From: a virus
Direction: 5' to 3' (one strand)
DNA: 35,687 nt
Virus record (IMG/VR): IMGVR_UViG_3300010885_026446
Coordinates: 1-35,687 of that record
Numbering within the stretch: the stretch's first letter is position 1; each line of letters starts with the position of its first letter. The notes beneath the pieces were generated by a model that saw only the letters and a program-made list of their open reading frames with translations, made no database searches and was not told where the DNA came from. Positions 7,905 to 18,610 of this stretch are shown one piece after another. The translations under genes and the position numbers were made by a program.

Positions 7905-8138
7905 TCATTTAGAATTTATAAATTGTAGTAAAATATCTTTAATATCTTTAATGTCTGATTTTAATTCTTTTATTTCGGTTTTAACATTATTAAGATCGGT
8001 TTCCATAGTATTTATTAACATATTTTTTCTTCTATTTGCTTTATACTCTTCCAACGCGAATTTATCTGAATTTAATACAGCTTTTGAGGCTGGATCTTTA
8101 ACCCAGCCTGGAGCATCTTTAATTTTTATTGTATCCAT
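7905..8138 (-). CDS. Small coiled-coil protein (77 aa)
   Basis: The ATG overlaps the stop of the preceding gene (TAATG), so translation is probably coupled. The N-terminus is MDTIKIKDAPGWVKDP, then SKAVLNSDKFALEEYK. The C-terminal half (about residues 40-75) has a heptad-like pattern typical of a coiled coil (NNVKTEIKELKSDIKDIK). I recall similar small proteins in T4-like aquatic phages between baseplate and fibre genes. A role in fibre attachment or oligomer assembly is inferred from position only. Confidence 0.75.
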   Translation of the reverse strand: MDTIKIKDAPGWVKDPASKAVLNSDKFALEEYKANRRKNMLINTMETDLNNVKTEIKELKSDIKDIKDILLQFINSK

Positions 8139-9625
8139 TATACTGTTGCAATAACTCTTAAATTTTTAATAAGTGGGACTCTGGATGGTTCATCTGAATA
8201 AAATACAACTTTAATTGCTAACTGGTTAAATGAATTATAATTTACGCCATTAGCTCCAACATATTCAATATTTAATTGTTCGTACGATTCTTCCGCGTAA
8301 TCTACTGATATTAAAGCTGGAACTGCGTTTGATTTTTTTGGTAATCTATACCATGGAGAATCTTTAAATTCTATACTATAATCATATCTATTTAATATTC
8401 TATAAAAAATTTCAATATTTGTTCCGCTTGGTTTGTTTACATCAATATATACTGATATTCCATTAGCATCAAATTCATCATTTAGTGTGATTGCTTTTGT
8501 TGCGTATTTTGCATGAGCAGTACCTTCTGTTGCGGACAATTCAGAATTTGATATAGCTATATCATACGGATCAATCAAATTCTTAGTTAAGCAAATACCA
8601 GTTGCATTTAAATCTACTATAGGGGTTAAATTTGAATCTGTATTTGTTAGGGTTATCGTAAATGGTAATGTTTCTGTATTAGTTAATCTAGAATGCGTTT
8701 GTAGATTTACATTACTATTTGGTAGAATTGATAATGTTGAAGGGTTTTCAGTGTAAAAATCATTAACTGTAGTTGTGCAACTACTAATATACGCAACATT
8801 ACTAACTTCCATTGTCGATGTAGTTAAATTTATCAAATCATAATCGAATCTTTTTGGTTTAGTTGTTGGTTCATTATCAATAGTATTAAGATATAAATTT
8901 TTAGAACCTAATTCAAATACAGCTTGGTATATTATAAAACATAAATCTTTATTTGGATCAATTACCCACGATTCGCCTTGCCCAGAATATATATAATCAC
9001 CCAAATATGGATTAGTTACAATAGTTCCTGAATCAATATTACCCGCTCCGTTTTCTGCAATAAAAACAGTATGGTTAGATGAATTTGTTTTTAATGTAAA
9101 ACAATAGTATCCAGGAGAAAGATATACTGGAAATTTAAATTTAAAATCGCATTTTGATACTTGATCAGTGGCATCTACTGATGCTTTCCATTTATAGTTG
9201 ATCGCGAAGTTAGAAGTAAATGTTGCTTTCCCTAATGGCAACACATCTCCTGGGTATCCATTTACTAATGGGCGTAATTCTAAAGTTATTGGAGAATCTG
9301 CGCCAAGATTCTCCATAAATACAGAAATTGATGACACAAACATACCTTTTTTATAATCATCTTTACTAATTAAAAATGTTTGGCCGACGTAATCGTTAAC
9401 TTTAGATTTTGATTGCGATTTATCATGATCAACAGAATATACTAAATCGAATTCTCTATCAAATACAGATAACTCCCAATTAGAATTAATTATTTGTTCT
9501 GCCCAAAATTCCACTTCTTCGTTATAATATTTTTTTTCCCCTGCTATTTTTCTTTTTTTTATATATGTCGAAGTATTGAATTTTTTATCAACATACGCTG
9601 TAACTTCTGATTTATTTAATGCCAT
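8138..9625 (-). CDS. Baseplate structural protein (495 aa)
   Basis: The ATG has an AAGGG ribosome site and follows the giant DUF4815 gene by nine bases. Residues about 95-130 (GMFVSSISVFMENLG, then ITLELRPLVNGYPG) and the C-terminus (FNQLAIKVVFY, then RVPLIKNLRVIA) match segments that, in T4-like cyanophages as I recall them, sit at the C-terminal end of large DUF4815 baseplate proteins. Here they are on a separate gene. The middle has beta-rich segments such as FPVYLSPGYYCFTLKT. It is probably a peripheral baseplate protein working with its upstream neighbour, and could link the baseplate to fibres. Confidence 0.75.
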   Translation of the reverse strand: MALNKSEVTAYVDKKFNTSTYIKKRKIAGEKKYYNEEVEFWAEQIINSNWELSVFDREFDLVYSVDHDKSQSKSKVNDYVGQTFLISKDDYKKGMFVSSISVFMENLGADSPITLELRPLVNGYPGDVLPLGKATFTSNFAINYKWKASVDATDQVSKCDFKFKFPVYLSPGYYCFTLKTNSSNHTVFIAENGAGNIDSGTIVTNPYLGDYIYSGQGESWVIDPNKDLCFIIYQAVFELGSKNLYLNTIDNEPTTKPKRFDYDLINLTTSTMEVSNVAYISSCTTTVNDFYTENPSTLSILPNSNVNLQTHSRLTNTETLPFTITLTNTDSNLTPIVDLNATGICLTKNLIDPYDIAISNSELSATEGTAHAKYATKAITLNDEFDANGISVYIDVNKPSGTNIEIFYRILNRYDYSIEFKDSPWYRLPKKSNAVPALISVDYAEESYEQLNIEYVGANGVNYNSFNQLAIKVVFYSDEPSRVPLIKNLRVIATV

Positions 9626-9634
9626 AAAAAACCC

Positions 9635-12600
9635 TTATTTTAAATATGTAAACGAATTTAGGATATCAGTATAACGATCGAGTTGCGCTTGTTCTTGCCC
9701 AATTGTTAGGTATGTTGGCGAACCATAAACAGGATCTTTACTTTTCATAGTATTAATGAATTTAGTTAAATCGTCAACAACTTTTTGGTACACCTCAATA
9801 TTATACGCATTCATTAATGCATCTGCTCCAGTATCCCCAGAGAATACATAATCAGGGGGAGTTGGGTAACTATCCGTTAATACTTTATGAACTGCTTGTA
9901 AAGTTAACGCATCTCTATTATATGGGACTTCTTGTTTTGTACTAGACGATGAATAGGTAAATGGATCATTACCTATCACATCGTAATTATCATTTCTATA
10001 TGTAGTTGATGTTGTTGACGAATAAATACTTTCATTAACAGCAATTGATGCTGAATCCATATTAAAATAAAATCCATTTACTTTAACTAAAACTTCTACG
10101 TCCATACGAGGGCCAACGCCACCATTAGCGCCTTCGCCAGCTTTCTTTTTGGTATTTTCTGAAATTATAATTCCATATCTTATTCTTGTTTGGCCTCCTT
10201 CCGTATAAGTTTTATTAAAATTTCCACCTAAAACTGTTGCAGATACAGCTGGATCGATTGTTCCTTTTCCTCCCCAATTTAACTGAGTGTTAACGTTTTT
10301 AGCGCTCAGTACCGATACGTTAAAATGATTCATGCTACAAATTGTGGTTGAATCTTTTGGACCTAAATAACCGTAAAGTTCAGCTACAGCTGGTAAATAT
10401 CCTGGACTATCATTATTAGTCCCATGATGATAACAACGAAGAGATGCAGTTATTTTTAACACAACATAAGAGCTAGCAGCTTCTACAATTGTTACAGTAT
10501 GAACTGGATCAGTTCCGGTTTTATCTGAATAATCTATCCACCCTTCAGTTGCATTAACGTTTGCGCCATAACTAGTTACAGAAGGAGTGAATGTAGCTCC
10601 ACTATTAATAAGCGCGTCATATGATTTAGAATATGTAGTAATTGCAAATACTTTAGTAGTCCATTTATATTTATCATTAATTAATGGAATCTTACCGTTT
10701 GCGGTAAAAGTAGTAGATAAATCTGCAGCTGCTGACCAAACAGCATTATATGAAACTCCTTGCGTATCAGATCCGGATAAAGGAGCTCCTGCCATTGTTA
10801 TTTTCTGAGCTTCTAAATAGTTGCTAGCAGTAAAACTGACACTAGATAATCCGGATATTGTTCCTCCAGTTTCAGTATTATCTGAAGACATTGTTACTTT
10901 GATAGTATCTCCAGCTTTCGGAGCTCCATTTAATGTTATGTTAAAAATAACATTTTTAACTCCATTAAAATTATTTTGTGTATGATTTGTTCCTGCATAA
11001 GATACTGTTACTTCGGGATATACATATGCAGCTGGAGGCGGCGCGACTGCATCGCTTTTTGATGTATCAAAAAGTTTAATAAGAGGACTAATTTGAGAGT
11101 TAAGATATGGTCCTCCTTCAAGTAGGCTTGTTATAATTTTAAAGGTGCTATAATAAGGCGCACTCGATTTATCAGTATTATGATTTTCTATAGCAGTAAA
11201 TTTAATTGGTTCTACATTTCTTCCATCAGATCCAATAGTAAAACTGCCATTAACTGCATTTGAAAAACGAGATTCAGATGTAGATGCCATACTTTGATAT
11301 CTATAATACATCTTAGTTCCGGTGGTTATAAGAGTTGTTTGAACGTAAAATGAAACTGACTGGCCTTCATTTATCTGATCTACATCTGAAGTAACTACGA
11401 AAGTTGGTACTGAAACCGATGGAGTTCTAGATGAATCGGTTACTGTATCGTCGCACGTTATTAGTGGATTTCCAGAAGCGCCACTATTATCATATATTGA
11501 AATCCTAAATAATTCATTTCCTTCTGTCAATGAATCTGCAATAGCGGTAATAGTAAAAGTTCCTTTATTACTGCTATTGATTACAATTGGACCTGTAGTG
11601 CTAATAAAATCTGCGCTTGATGTTGCTGGAGATCCTCTTCCGGTAATAACCCAATATAACGTTTTTCCGCTAGCATTGGAAGTTTCAATAGTATATTCTA
11701 CAGCAATACCATCTTCATTAACTGCATTTCCTCTTAATGTTTGATAAATGAAATTAACAGATACTGGTTTTGGAGCTGGTGGATCTGGAGGAGGAGCTGG
11801 AGCCGTTGTTCCTTTATCTGTATTTTTCATAGGAACTATAGTTGATATGCTATTAAATTGTGTATCAGCAGAAGAACCGGTTAATGTTACATTATAATCA
11901 ACTGTAGCTTGATGATATAATACTGGATCCGTTGTTCCTCTTACGGTAACGGTTTTCATATGATTCCAAGTATTTGGAGTAAATAATAATGAAGTACCAA
12001 TAACAGAAGTTAACCCATTATCGGAAACTTTATAAATTTCACCGCCGCCAGCTGTTTTGCTCGAAGTTATAGCTACAGTAACGTTATTTGCAGGAGCTTT
12101 ACTTAAAGATACACCAATAATTTGCATCGTTCCTTCTGAAGTGGTTGTTCTTGGAGAATTAAGAACAACGCCAGTGCTTGCTTTTATTTCTGCATTAGGA
12201 TGAACAACAATTTCTGGATCAGGAAATAATAATGCAGGACCAACTACAACCGGAATTGATGTAGATGATATAGACCAATTAGGATTAGAAGCTGATGCAG
12301 TGGTTACGGTAACGGTAGTCGATCCTTGCGCAACGCCATATATCCAATATTTAAATTGCAGCAATTGCTGATCAGATTTATTGATTACACGAGTTTTTCC
12401 GGAAAATTGATCAGAATATTCATAATCTTCGTATGTTGAGTGAGATATTACTGCACAATTTGTATTTGCAACTGTAGCAGTAAATGTTAATGGATATGTA
12501 GTAGTGGAATCTGTCCACCAGCCAATTTCATGACCGCCGCCGTAATTAACAGTAAAAAATGATTGTCCTCCGACATTTGATGTTGTTATTGGAGAAACTG

Positions 12601-15600
12601 TTATAAATGGGCTTTGCTCTGCAGCAGGCCCAACTTTTGGGTCGTATTTTTTATATGGAACTAAATGTGTAGATGTAGTAGCTTTTATTGGAGTTTTTGA
12701 TAACCAAGATCTCAATGGAATAGCTGTTCCACCATAATTATAACGTTCATCCGCAGAAGTTCCATAGAATTCAATATGAGTTGGTAGATTATTATCTCCT
12801 TTTTTTCCATCACTTAATATTGGTTGTTCGCCTAAATCATAAGTTATTGTAATATCTTGCGAAACATTATAATTTGCAGCTGTAAACGTTAGTGTAGTTT
12901 TATTTGCTGATATTGAGGATCCACCTGAAATATCTTCTGATGCATTAAGCAACCAAGAAACAGTTACATCCGCTGTTGGTTGTATATTTAACCATACTGG
13001 AATTGTAATAGATTTCGATCTTATTGTTGTATATTCTTCAGAATAACTAAACACCATATAATCTGTACTTACCGGAACAACAATCATAGGAGTTTGGTTT
13101 GGTAAAGATTGCGTTGTTATAGCGCCAGATTTAGAAAGATATGGTAATCTGATTGACTCAACAACAGTTTTGTAATATGACGTTTTTGAATAAAACGTTG
13201 CATGTGAAACTGCTATTGCATTTTGTAAATCGTAATGCGGAGTATCGCATATTGTTATAACTAATTCACCAACATCAAAACTTTCGAGAACTGAAGATTT
13301 ATTCGGTAATCGTAATATTCCAGAACATTGACCAGCTTTATTTGAATATAGGTTTGTTGCTTTAATTGGTACTGTCGATGCACTAATACTTGCAGCATTA
13401 GCATGCGTTCCAGTTACCACGACATTAAGTTGTTCGCCTAATGGATAACCTATTCCATGATTAGATAAAGTGGCAGTATCAATAACTCCACCAACTACAG
13501 ATAAATTTAAAACTGCGGCTGTAGCTGCTGCAGTTGTTATGCTTGCAGTTACGCTACCTGATGTATAGCCTGCACCTGGATCTAATATTTTAACTGACGT
13601 AACCACTCCCATTGGATTTTCATCTGGAGTTACATAAGCATTAACTAAACGCGCATTAACATATATAAACATACGCGATAATGGAGCTAACCCGTGAGCG
13701 TTAAATTTAATTTCAACCGATCTAGTTTTTGGTGTAATACTTGTAGCTAATACTGCTACTTCTGTACTTTTTGTTATTTGTCTACCAGTTGTTACTTTAT
13801 AATTTACGTTATTGTAATTAACTGTAACTCCTGGATTTGCAGTTTCCTGTACATCATATGGATGTGTTGCATAGATTGAATTCCATGAATCGTATAATAA
13901 TCCAGGAATTTCAGATGCATTCATAAGAGCAGCTGTATTTTCATCTATATTTTCAACTGTTTCACCAATTTGTTCAGTCCACACAGATCTTTGTGGGTCT
14001 AAATATAGATCTCCTTGATATGATATACAATCAAATTGATTTATTTTAACATGACCAGTTGCTTGATTCTGTGTTATAATAGGCAATTCAGTATAATTAA
14101 AAGAAATTAAATTATCTTTATTAATTAAAGAAGATTCCCCAACATCAAATGACCCTGTAACAGTGTAATTTCTTGATATAAATGATGGGCGAGCAACATT
14201 ATTTTCTAAATCTAAAGAAATATTTTTATTATTTTCGCCTAAATCTAACACATTAAAATTAGTAAACGAATCAACAATAAATCCATTTTTTAATCTAGTT
14301 CCAAATTCATCTATAATATTTGTACTTAATGCCGCTTTTTCTACCAAATTTAACGAAGTATAATATTCAACGTTTTGTAATCTAGTATCTAAATCTCCAA
14401 TATCGTCCATTGTATATCTGCGATGTTTTGAATATTTAATCTTTATAGATTGTAAATCAGCAGAATACGGATCGAATTGAATTGTTGCAATTGTCATTGC
14501 ATCAACTAAATCTTTTGGAGGAATATAATTTTTATATGACGATACTCCATTTAACCAAGATAACTTTCTATCTTTAGTTAAAATTAATTTGTCTATTCTA
14601 CCGAGATAATATGACATAGAATATATCATATTTGTATTTGTCGTTGATGATGGTATTTTATAGGTATCAAATATAAAAGTATCTGGATTACTTAAATCTT
14701 TTCTACGAGGTCTAAAATCAATATAATCTTTTAATGAATATATTGTATTATTAATAGTTTCTATTGGTATTTTATTATATGTAACAGGATACGAATCGAA
14801 TGCAATATATTCTCCGTTTGTTGAGTGTGAGTAATAATCAAATATAACAAAAACTATTCCTGCTGCTGCTGGTGTTCTTGCAGTTACAGTACCAAAATCG
14901 TACATGTATTCAGTTTGGCCATTATTTAATTTATATTGTGTAGTTACATCTTGTAGCAAATTCCAATTTTCTCCAGATGGATCTGGAATATTTGCCAAAT
15001 TTACTACTTTAGATGACGAAAATAATCTATTTCCATATTTAACTACTGAATTATTACCATATGTTACGGAAGAACTCCATTCTCCATCGTATGTTACAGA
15101 AGGATTTGTAGTTTTAAAAACGCCACTAAATTGAGTAATATCGGAATACCCGATACCAGTTGGATATGTAGAAGTTGTTACTTTTGCTACTTGCCCTTTA
15201 TGTAAAGTTTTGGTTTTCTTTTCAGCTTGCGTATATACTAATGAATATTTAACATCAATTTGACCTGTATATCCATTATTAAATGTAAATACAGCTTGAT
15301 TATTATTAGTTACTTGTTTTATTTCAATAGTAACATCAGCTAAATCGACAACTTGTCCAATTTTATATGGACCGCTTTCATTTTTAGTTATAACTATAAA
15401 ATTTTGGTTTTTGTCTTCGGTCGGTAATGACGCGGAAAGACCTGTTGGAAATTGATTTTTTATTGCACCAGAAGAAATAGTTGCATTATTTGACGAAACT
15501 GTTGTTGTAGTAAATAAGTCTAGCGTTGTACGAATACTATTAATTTCAGAAACGTTTGGATATGCCAATTTAAATAATAATCTATCAAAAGTTGGATCTA

Positions 15601-17224
15601 TTACTGTTGTTTGTCCTGCTGAATTTAACGTAGTATTTGCAGAAAATCCAGTAGAATTTGAAATTGACGCTATAGATTGTACATCTACCATTTTTTGTTG
15701 CGGTACCGATACATTATATAAGAATGCTGTATAATTATTTTTATCTACATAATCTATATTTCTAATATACCCATATCCTAATATACTATTGGTTGCCGAA
15801 GTTGATCCTTTTGGTATATTATGTAATGCAATTTTAGATCCAACAGCAGGAATAGGTAAACTACCAGATACATCGTTTATTCTAATACTATTCCCGTAAT
15901 ATGTATTCGTAGTTATGTCTTCAGAACTATCAATTTCTCTTGCTTTATTTAAACTTATATTTGTTGGAAATGATGCATTAAACGGATATCCGAATACATA
16001 AGCTTTTCCAGATGAAATGCTACAATTTAATTTTGTTTCATCATGACTAAAATTAGAATTATTAAATGCAATTTTAAATGGAGAAACAATAAAATTTCCT
16101 GCATGATCATACATTTGTTTAGCTAAAACGTCTTGTAATCCACCAAGAATCGGGTCAGTATTATCAGAAATAACTATACCGTTTTTTATTCTTATTAATT
16201 CTATAAATTTGGTTGATGTTATGGTTGTTTGGTCGAACGTTCCATTAATTAATGGTTTTGAAACTAAATTTAAATAGATTTTATATCTATCTGCACCTGG
16301 AGCTGTATAGTTATATGCGCCTTGAGATGGATCGAGTAATGACGTGTCATCAATATAATCTATAATTGTTTCTTGAACTTCAAATCCAATAATACAAGAA
16401 GGTTGTTGCGTTTTACTATTTGGAACAATTGATTGAGGTAAAGATTTAACAAATGTATTATTTGTAAAATATACTCCGGAATCAACATTTACTTCCAATA
16501 CAACTCTTGATGCATATTTTGTAATTCTTAACGGGACATTATTATAATCTTTTTGTAATTGCTTATTAACAGAAAATATTGAATTATATCCAACTTCGGT
16601 TACAATATAACTTATTGAAAAATTATCAATGGCTGCTGTTATCTCATCACCAACTTCTATAACCGAAGTTGGTATTGTAAATTGCGTTGAATTTATTTGA
16701 CCTGAACAATTATTAATAATTTGAGATTGGTCTGCATTTAATGTAGCTGAATAATATTGTATTTGAGTTAAAATTGATGCATCATTTAAATAGATATACG
16801 CTTCGTCTTTTGTTGTAAAAATATATAAAGTTTCTCCAGATATATAATTTTGTACTCCATTAATTACTGATTTTACATTTATATAATAATTTAGAATATC
16901 TGCATAACTAATCAAACCTACACATTTTGATGTTTGTCCAACAACATATCTTCCAGTAAATTCCGTAATATCTGTAGAAATAGTTCCTGTATTCTGAAGA
17001 TCTAATGATTTTACGTTCGAGTCAAGAGTATATTTTCCGCCGCTTACATTTGATCCATCAGATAAAACAAATTTACCAAATTTCCCAATTTGATCTTGTA
17101 ATATTGATTGGGCTTGCGTCAATTCTCTTGCTTGAACTGCCACTCCAGGTTTAAATAAAATTCTATGAAAATTTTTATCTTCGTTAAAATCATCATAGTA
17201 TGGTTGTGTATTAAAATTTAGCAT
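9635..17224 (-). CDS. Giant DUF4815 baseplate protein (2529 aa)
   Basis: The ATG has an AAGGT ribosome site. The N-terminus (YYDDFNEDKNFHRILFKPG, then VAVQARELTQAQSILQDQI) is diagnostic of DUF4815, found in large baseplate proteins of T4-like aquatic phages. Near residues 712-752 there is a CBM5/12-like segment (GEWSSSVTYGNNSVVKYG). Residues about 1207-1283 hold a glycine-rich GAGY/GIGY module. From about residue 1417 on there are at least three similar beta-sandwich units with LTFTAANY, LLFTPNTW or VSFTASNY strands. A Calx-beta-like domain (about 1822-1942, NEDGIAVEYTIET) lies among them. These are adhesin-type modules. The C-terminal 200 residues are not recognised. Its place after gp8 and its size suggest an outer baseplate protein with possible host-surface contacts. 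Confidence 0.85.
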   Translation of the reverse strand: MLNFNTQPYYDDFNEDKNFHRILFKPGVAVQARELTQAQSILQDQIGKFGKFVLSDGSNVSGGKYTLDSNVKSLDLQNTGTISTDITEFTGRYVVGQTSKCVGLISYADILNYYINVKSVINGVQNYISGETLYIFTTKDEAYIYLNDASILTQIQYYSATLNADQSQIINNCSGQINSTQFTIPTSVIEVGDEITAAIDNFSISYIVTEVGYNSIFSVNKQLQKDYNNVPLRITKYASRVVLEVNVDSGVYFTNNTFVKSLPQSIVPNSKTQQPSCIIGFEVQETIIDYIDDTSLLDPSQGAYNYTAPGADRYKIYLNLVSKPLINGTFDQTTITSTKFIELIRIKNGIVISDNTDPILGGLQDVLAKQMYDHAGNFIVSPFKIAFNNSNFSHDETKLNCSISSGKAYVFGYPFNASFPTNISLNKAREIDSSEDITTNTYYGNSIRINDVSGSLPIPAVGSKIALHNIPKGSTSATNSILGYGYIRNIDYVDKNNYTAFLYNVSVPQQKMVDVQSIASISNSTGFSANTTLNSAGQTTVIDPTFDRLLFKLAYPNVSEINSIRTTLDLFTTTTVSSNNATISSGAIKNQFPTGLSASLPTEDKNQNFIVITKNESGPYKIGQVVDLADVTIEIKQVTNNNQAVFTFNNGYTGQIDVKYSLVYTQAEKKTKTLHKGQVAKVTTSTYPTGIGYSDITQFSGVFKTTNPSVTYDGEWSSSVTYGNNSVVKYGNRLFSSSKVVNLANIPDPSGENWNLLQDVTTQYKLNNGQTEYMYDFGTVTARTPAAAGIVFVIFDYYSHSTNGEYIAFDSYPVTYNKIPIETINNTIYSLKDYIDFRPRRKDLSNPDTFIFDTYKIPSSTTNTNMIYSMSYYLGRIDKLILTKDRKLSWLNGVSSYKNYIPPKDLVDAMTIATIQFDPYSADLQSIKIKYSKHRRYTMDDIGDLDTRLQNVEYYTSLNLVEKAALSTNIIDEFGTRLKNGFIVDSFTNFNVLDLGENNKNISLDLENNVARPSFISRNYTVTGSFDVGESSLINKDNLISFNYTELPIITQNQATGHVKINQFDCISYQGDLYLDPQRSVWTEQIGETVENIDENTAALMNASEIPGLLYDSWNSIYATHPYDVQETANPGVTVNYNNVNYKVTTGRQITKSTEVAVLATSITPKTRSVEIKFNAHGLAPLSRMFIYVNARLVNAYVTPDENPMGVVTSVKILDPGAGYTSGSVTASITTAAATAAVLNLSVVGGVIDTATLSNHGIGYPLGEQLNVVVTGTHANAASISASTVPIKATNLYSNKAGQCSGILRLPNKSSVLESFDVGELVITICDTPHYDLQNAIAVSHATFYSKTSYYKTVVESIRLPYLSKSGAITTQSLPNQTPMIVVPVSTDYMVFSYSEEYTTIRSKSITIPVWLNIQPTADVTVSWLLNASEDISGGSSISANKTTLTFTAANYNVSQDITITYDLGEQPILSDGKKGDNNLPTHIEFYGTSADERYNYGGTAIPLRSWLSKTPIKATTSTHLVPYKKYDPKVGPAAEQSPFITVSPITTSNVGGQSFFTVNYGGGHEIGWWTDSTTTYPLTFTATVANTNCAVISHSTYEDYEYSDQFSGKTRVINKSDQQLLQFKYWIYGVAQGSTTVTVTTASASNPNWSISSTSIPVVVGPALLFPDPEIVVHPNAEIKASTGVVLNSPRTTTSEGTMQIIGVSLSKAPANNVTVAITSSKTAGGGEIYKVSDNGLTSVIGTSLLFTPNTWNHMKTVTVRGTTDPVLYHQATVDYNVTLTGSSADTQFNSISTIVPMKNTDKGTTAPAPPPDPPAPKPVSVNFIYQTLRGNAVNEDGIAVEYTIETSNASGKTLYWVITGRGSPATSSADFISTTGPIVINSSNKGTFTITAIADSLTEGNELFRISIYDNSGASGNPLITCDDTVTDSSRTPSVSVPTFVVTSDVDQINEGQSVSFYVQTTLITTGTKMYYRYQSMASTSESRFSNAVNGSFTIGSDGRNVEPIKFTAIENHNTDKSSAPYYSTFKIITSLLEGGPYLNSQISPLIKLFDTSKSDAVAPPPAAYVYPEVTVSYAGTNHTQNNFNGVKNVIFNITLNGAPKAGDTIKVTMSSDNTETGGTISGLSSVSFTASNYLEAQKITMAGAPLSGSDTQGVSYNAVWSAAADLSTTFTANGKIPLINDKYKWTTKVFAITTYSKSYDALINSGATFTPSVTSYGANVNATEGWIDYSDKTGTDPVHTVTIVEAASSYVVLKITASLRCYHHGTNNDSPGYLPAVAELYGYLGPKDSTTICSMNHFNVSVLSAKNVNTQLNWGGKGTIDPAVSATVLGGNFNKTYTEGGQTRIRYGIIISENTKKKAGEGANGGVGPRMDVEVLVKVNGFYFNMDSASIAVNESIYSSTTSTTYRNDNYDVIGNDPFTYSSSSTKQEVPYNRDALTLQAVHKVLTDSYPTPPDYVFSGDTGADALMNAYNIEVYQKVVDDLTKFINTMKSKDPVYGSPTYLTIGQEQAQLDRYTDILNSFTYLK

Positions 17225-17237
17225 GTTTTTTTAAACC

Positions 17238-18608
17238 TTAATAATTAAGTGTTAATCTAAATTGTTCTAATCCAGAGGAAGTTCTTTGTATTTTTGCTCT
17301 ATTTTCTATATAGATAATATTTCCGGAAAAAGGTATCATTTGTTCTATAAATTCTTGTAATAATACTCTAGATGTATTAGAATTACTGCCATATATACCT
17401 TGATATAACGTTACAGTTCCTTGAGTATTTATAAGGTATAATACATTGTTTTTTGAATCAAAATTTAAAACTGTTCCAGAAAACGTTGGATTCTCAGCTG
17501 AACCTTGATATACAAATTCATCTTGTTGGTAAGTTCCAGAACCTTGTGAAACTGTTATGTCATGAGTAGCTTTATATATTGTTGAATTGGCAAAAACTGC
17601 TTGCGAGTTAATTAATATTTCGGGGTTTGTTATTAACCCTATTTGTCTGTAATCAATATCACTCGGTAATGTCCCAGTTTCAGTTCCATTAAATTCTGCA
17701 GTAACCATAACATTTTTACAACCAAGTTCATTTAATAAATTATGTCCATGGCCACCTATTGGTGATGGTTCTGCTATTAATTGCGCTCCAGTTCCAGAAT
17801 AGCCAATATTCGGAATAATAGATGCAGCAGCATATGTATATCCAGTTCCATTATTAGTCATTATTATATCAGTTACAGTATTTGATCTAATAATTGCTTT
17901 TGCTGTAGCCCCAGTTCCATCTCCAGAAATATTTATTGTAGTTGACGTATTATATCCTTCATCATTAGTATATCCAGTTCCTCCATTATATACGTTAATA
18001 ACTGAAACTTCTCCAGCTCCAATTGAATTCGCTTGTATTGATTTTCTATGCGTATCAACCGGTAATGGGATCCAATTCTCGTCAAAAAATTTTAATTTAG
18101 AACCTGAATCTATTGTATACAGATATTTCCATTTATAACCATCTCCTGTATCAATAATATTATCTATAAAATTTGTTGTAAAATCAATTATTGGTTGTTT
18201 TTGTGTTAATGAACCAGTAGAACTATTATTTGCGGTTCCATTTGATAGGCATTTGAATATTTGATCATATGAATTTCGTACATAATAATCAATATTCGCG
18301 CTTGATGTTGATGAATATTGCTTATATATTGTATTTTGTTTCCAATCTATTCTTTTTATTACAGGGCAAATATCATTTGTATTAATCTTTTTTAATGCTA
18401 TTAAATTTTTAACCACACTTTTCAAATAATAATCGGAATTGCTTGGATTAGGCGGATTTAATTCATCTGGCCATGGATCTACTTTTGCAATAAAACAATA
18501 TAAGTTTAAAAACTCATCTCCGGAGTTTTTAAATATTAAATTTGGAGAATAGAAATATTTAAGTATTTCTTCCGAGAAACCAGAATAAGGGATTAAACCT
18601 TTAGCCAT
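17238..18608 (-). CDS. gp8: Baseplate wedge subunit gp8
   Basis: The 456-residue protein starts two bases after the upstream stop, with a GGTG ribosome site. The segments CFIAKVDPWPDELNPPNPS, RNSYDQIFKCLSN and DGYKWKYLYTID are typical of the gp8 family in T4-like aquatic phages. T4 gp8 has 334 residues. Gp8 dimers form part of each of the six wedges and contact gp7, gp10 and gp6. The extra length includes a glycine-rich beta module at about residues 200-282 (GGTGYTNDEGYNTS, GDGTGATAKA, NNGTGYTY) shared with neighbouring genes. The order gp6, gp7-like, gp8 supports the call. Confidence 0.85.
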   Translation of the reverse strand: MAKGLIPYSGFSEEILKYFYSPNLIFKNSGDEFLNLYCFIAKVDPWPDELNPPNPSNSDYYLKSVVKNLIALKKINTNDICPVIKRIDWKQNTIYKQYSSTSSANIDYYVRNSYDQIFKCLSNGTANNSSTGSLTQKQPIIDFTTNFIDNIIDTGDGYKWKYLYTIDSGSKLKFFDENWIPLPVDTHRKSIQANSIGAGEVSVINVYNGGTGYTNDEGYNTSTTINISGDGTGATAKAIIRSNTVTDIIMTNNGTGYTYAAASIIPNIGYSGTGAQLIAEPSPIGGHGHNLLNELGCKNVMVTAEFNGTETGTLPSDIDYRQIGLITNPEILINSQAVFANSTIYKATHDITVSQGSGTYQQDEFVYQGSAENPTFSGTVLNFDSKNNVLYLINTQGTVTLYQGIYGSNSNTSRVLLQEFIEQMIPFSGNIIYIENRAKIQRTSSGLEQFRLTLNY

Positions 18609-18610
18609 AT

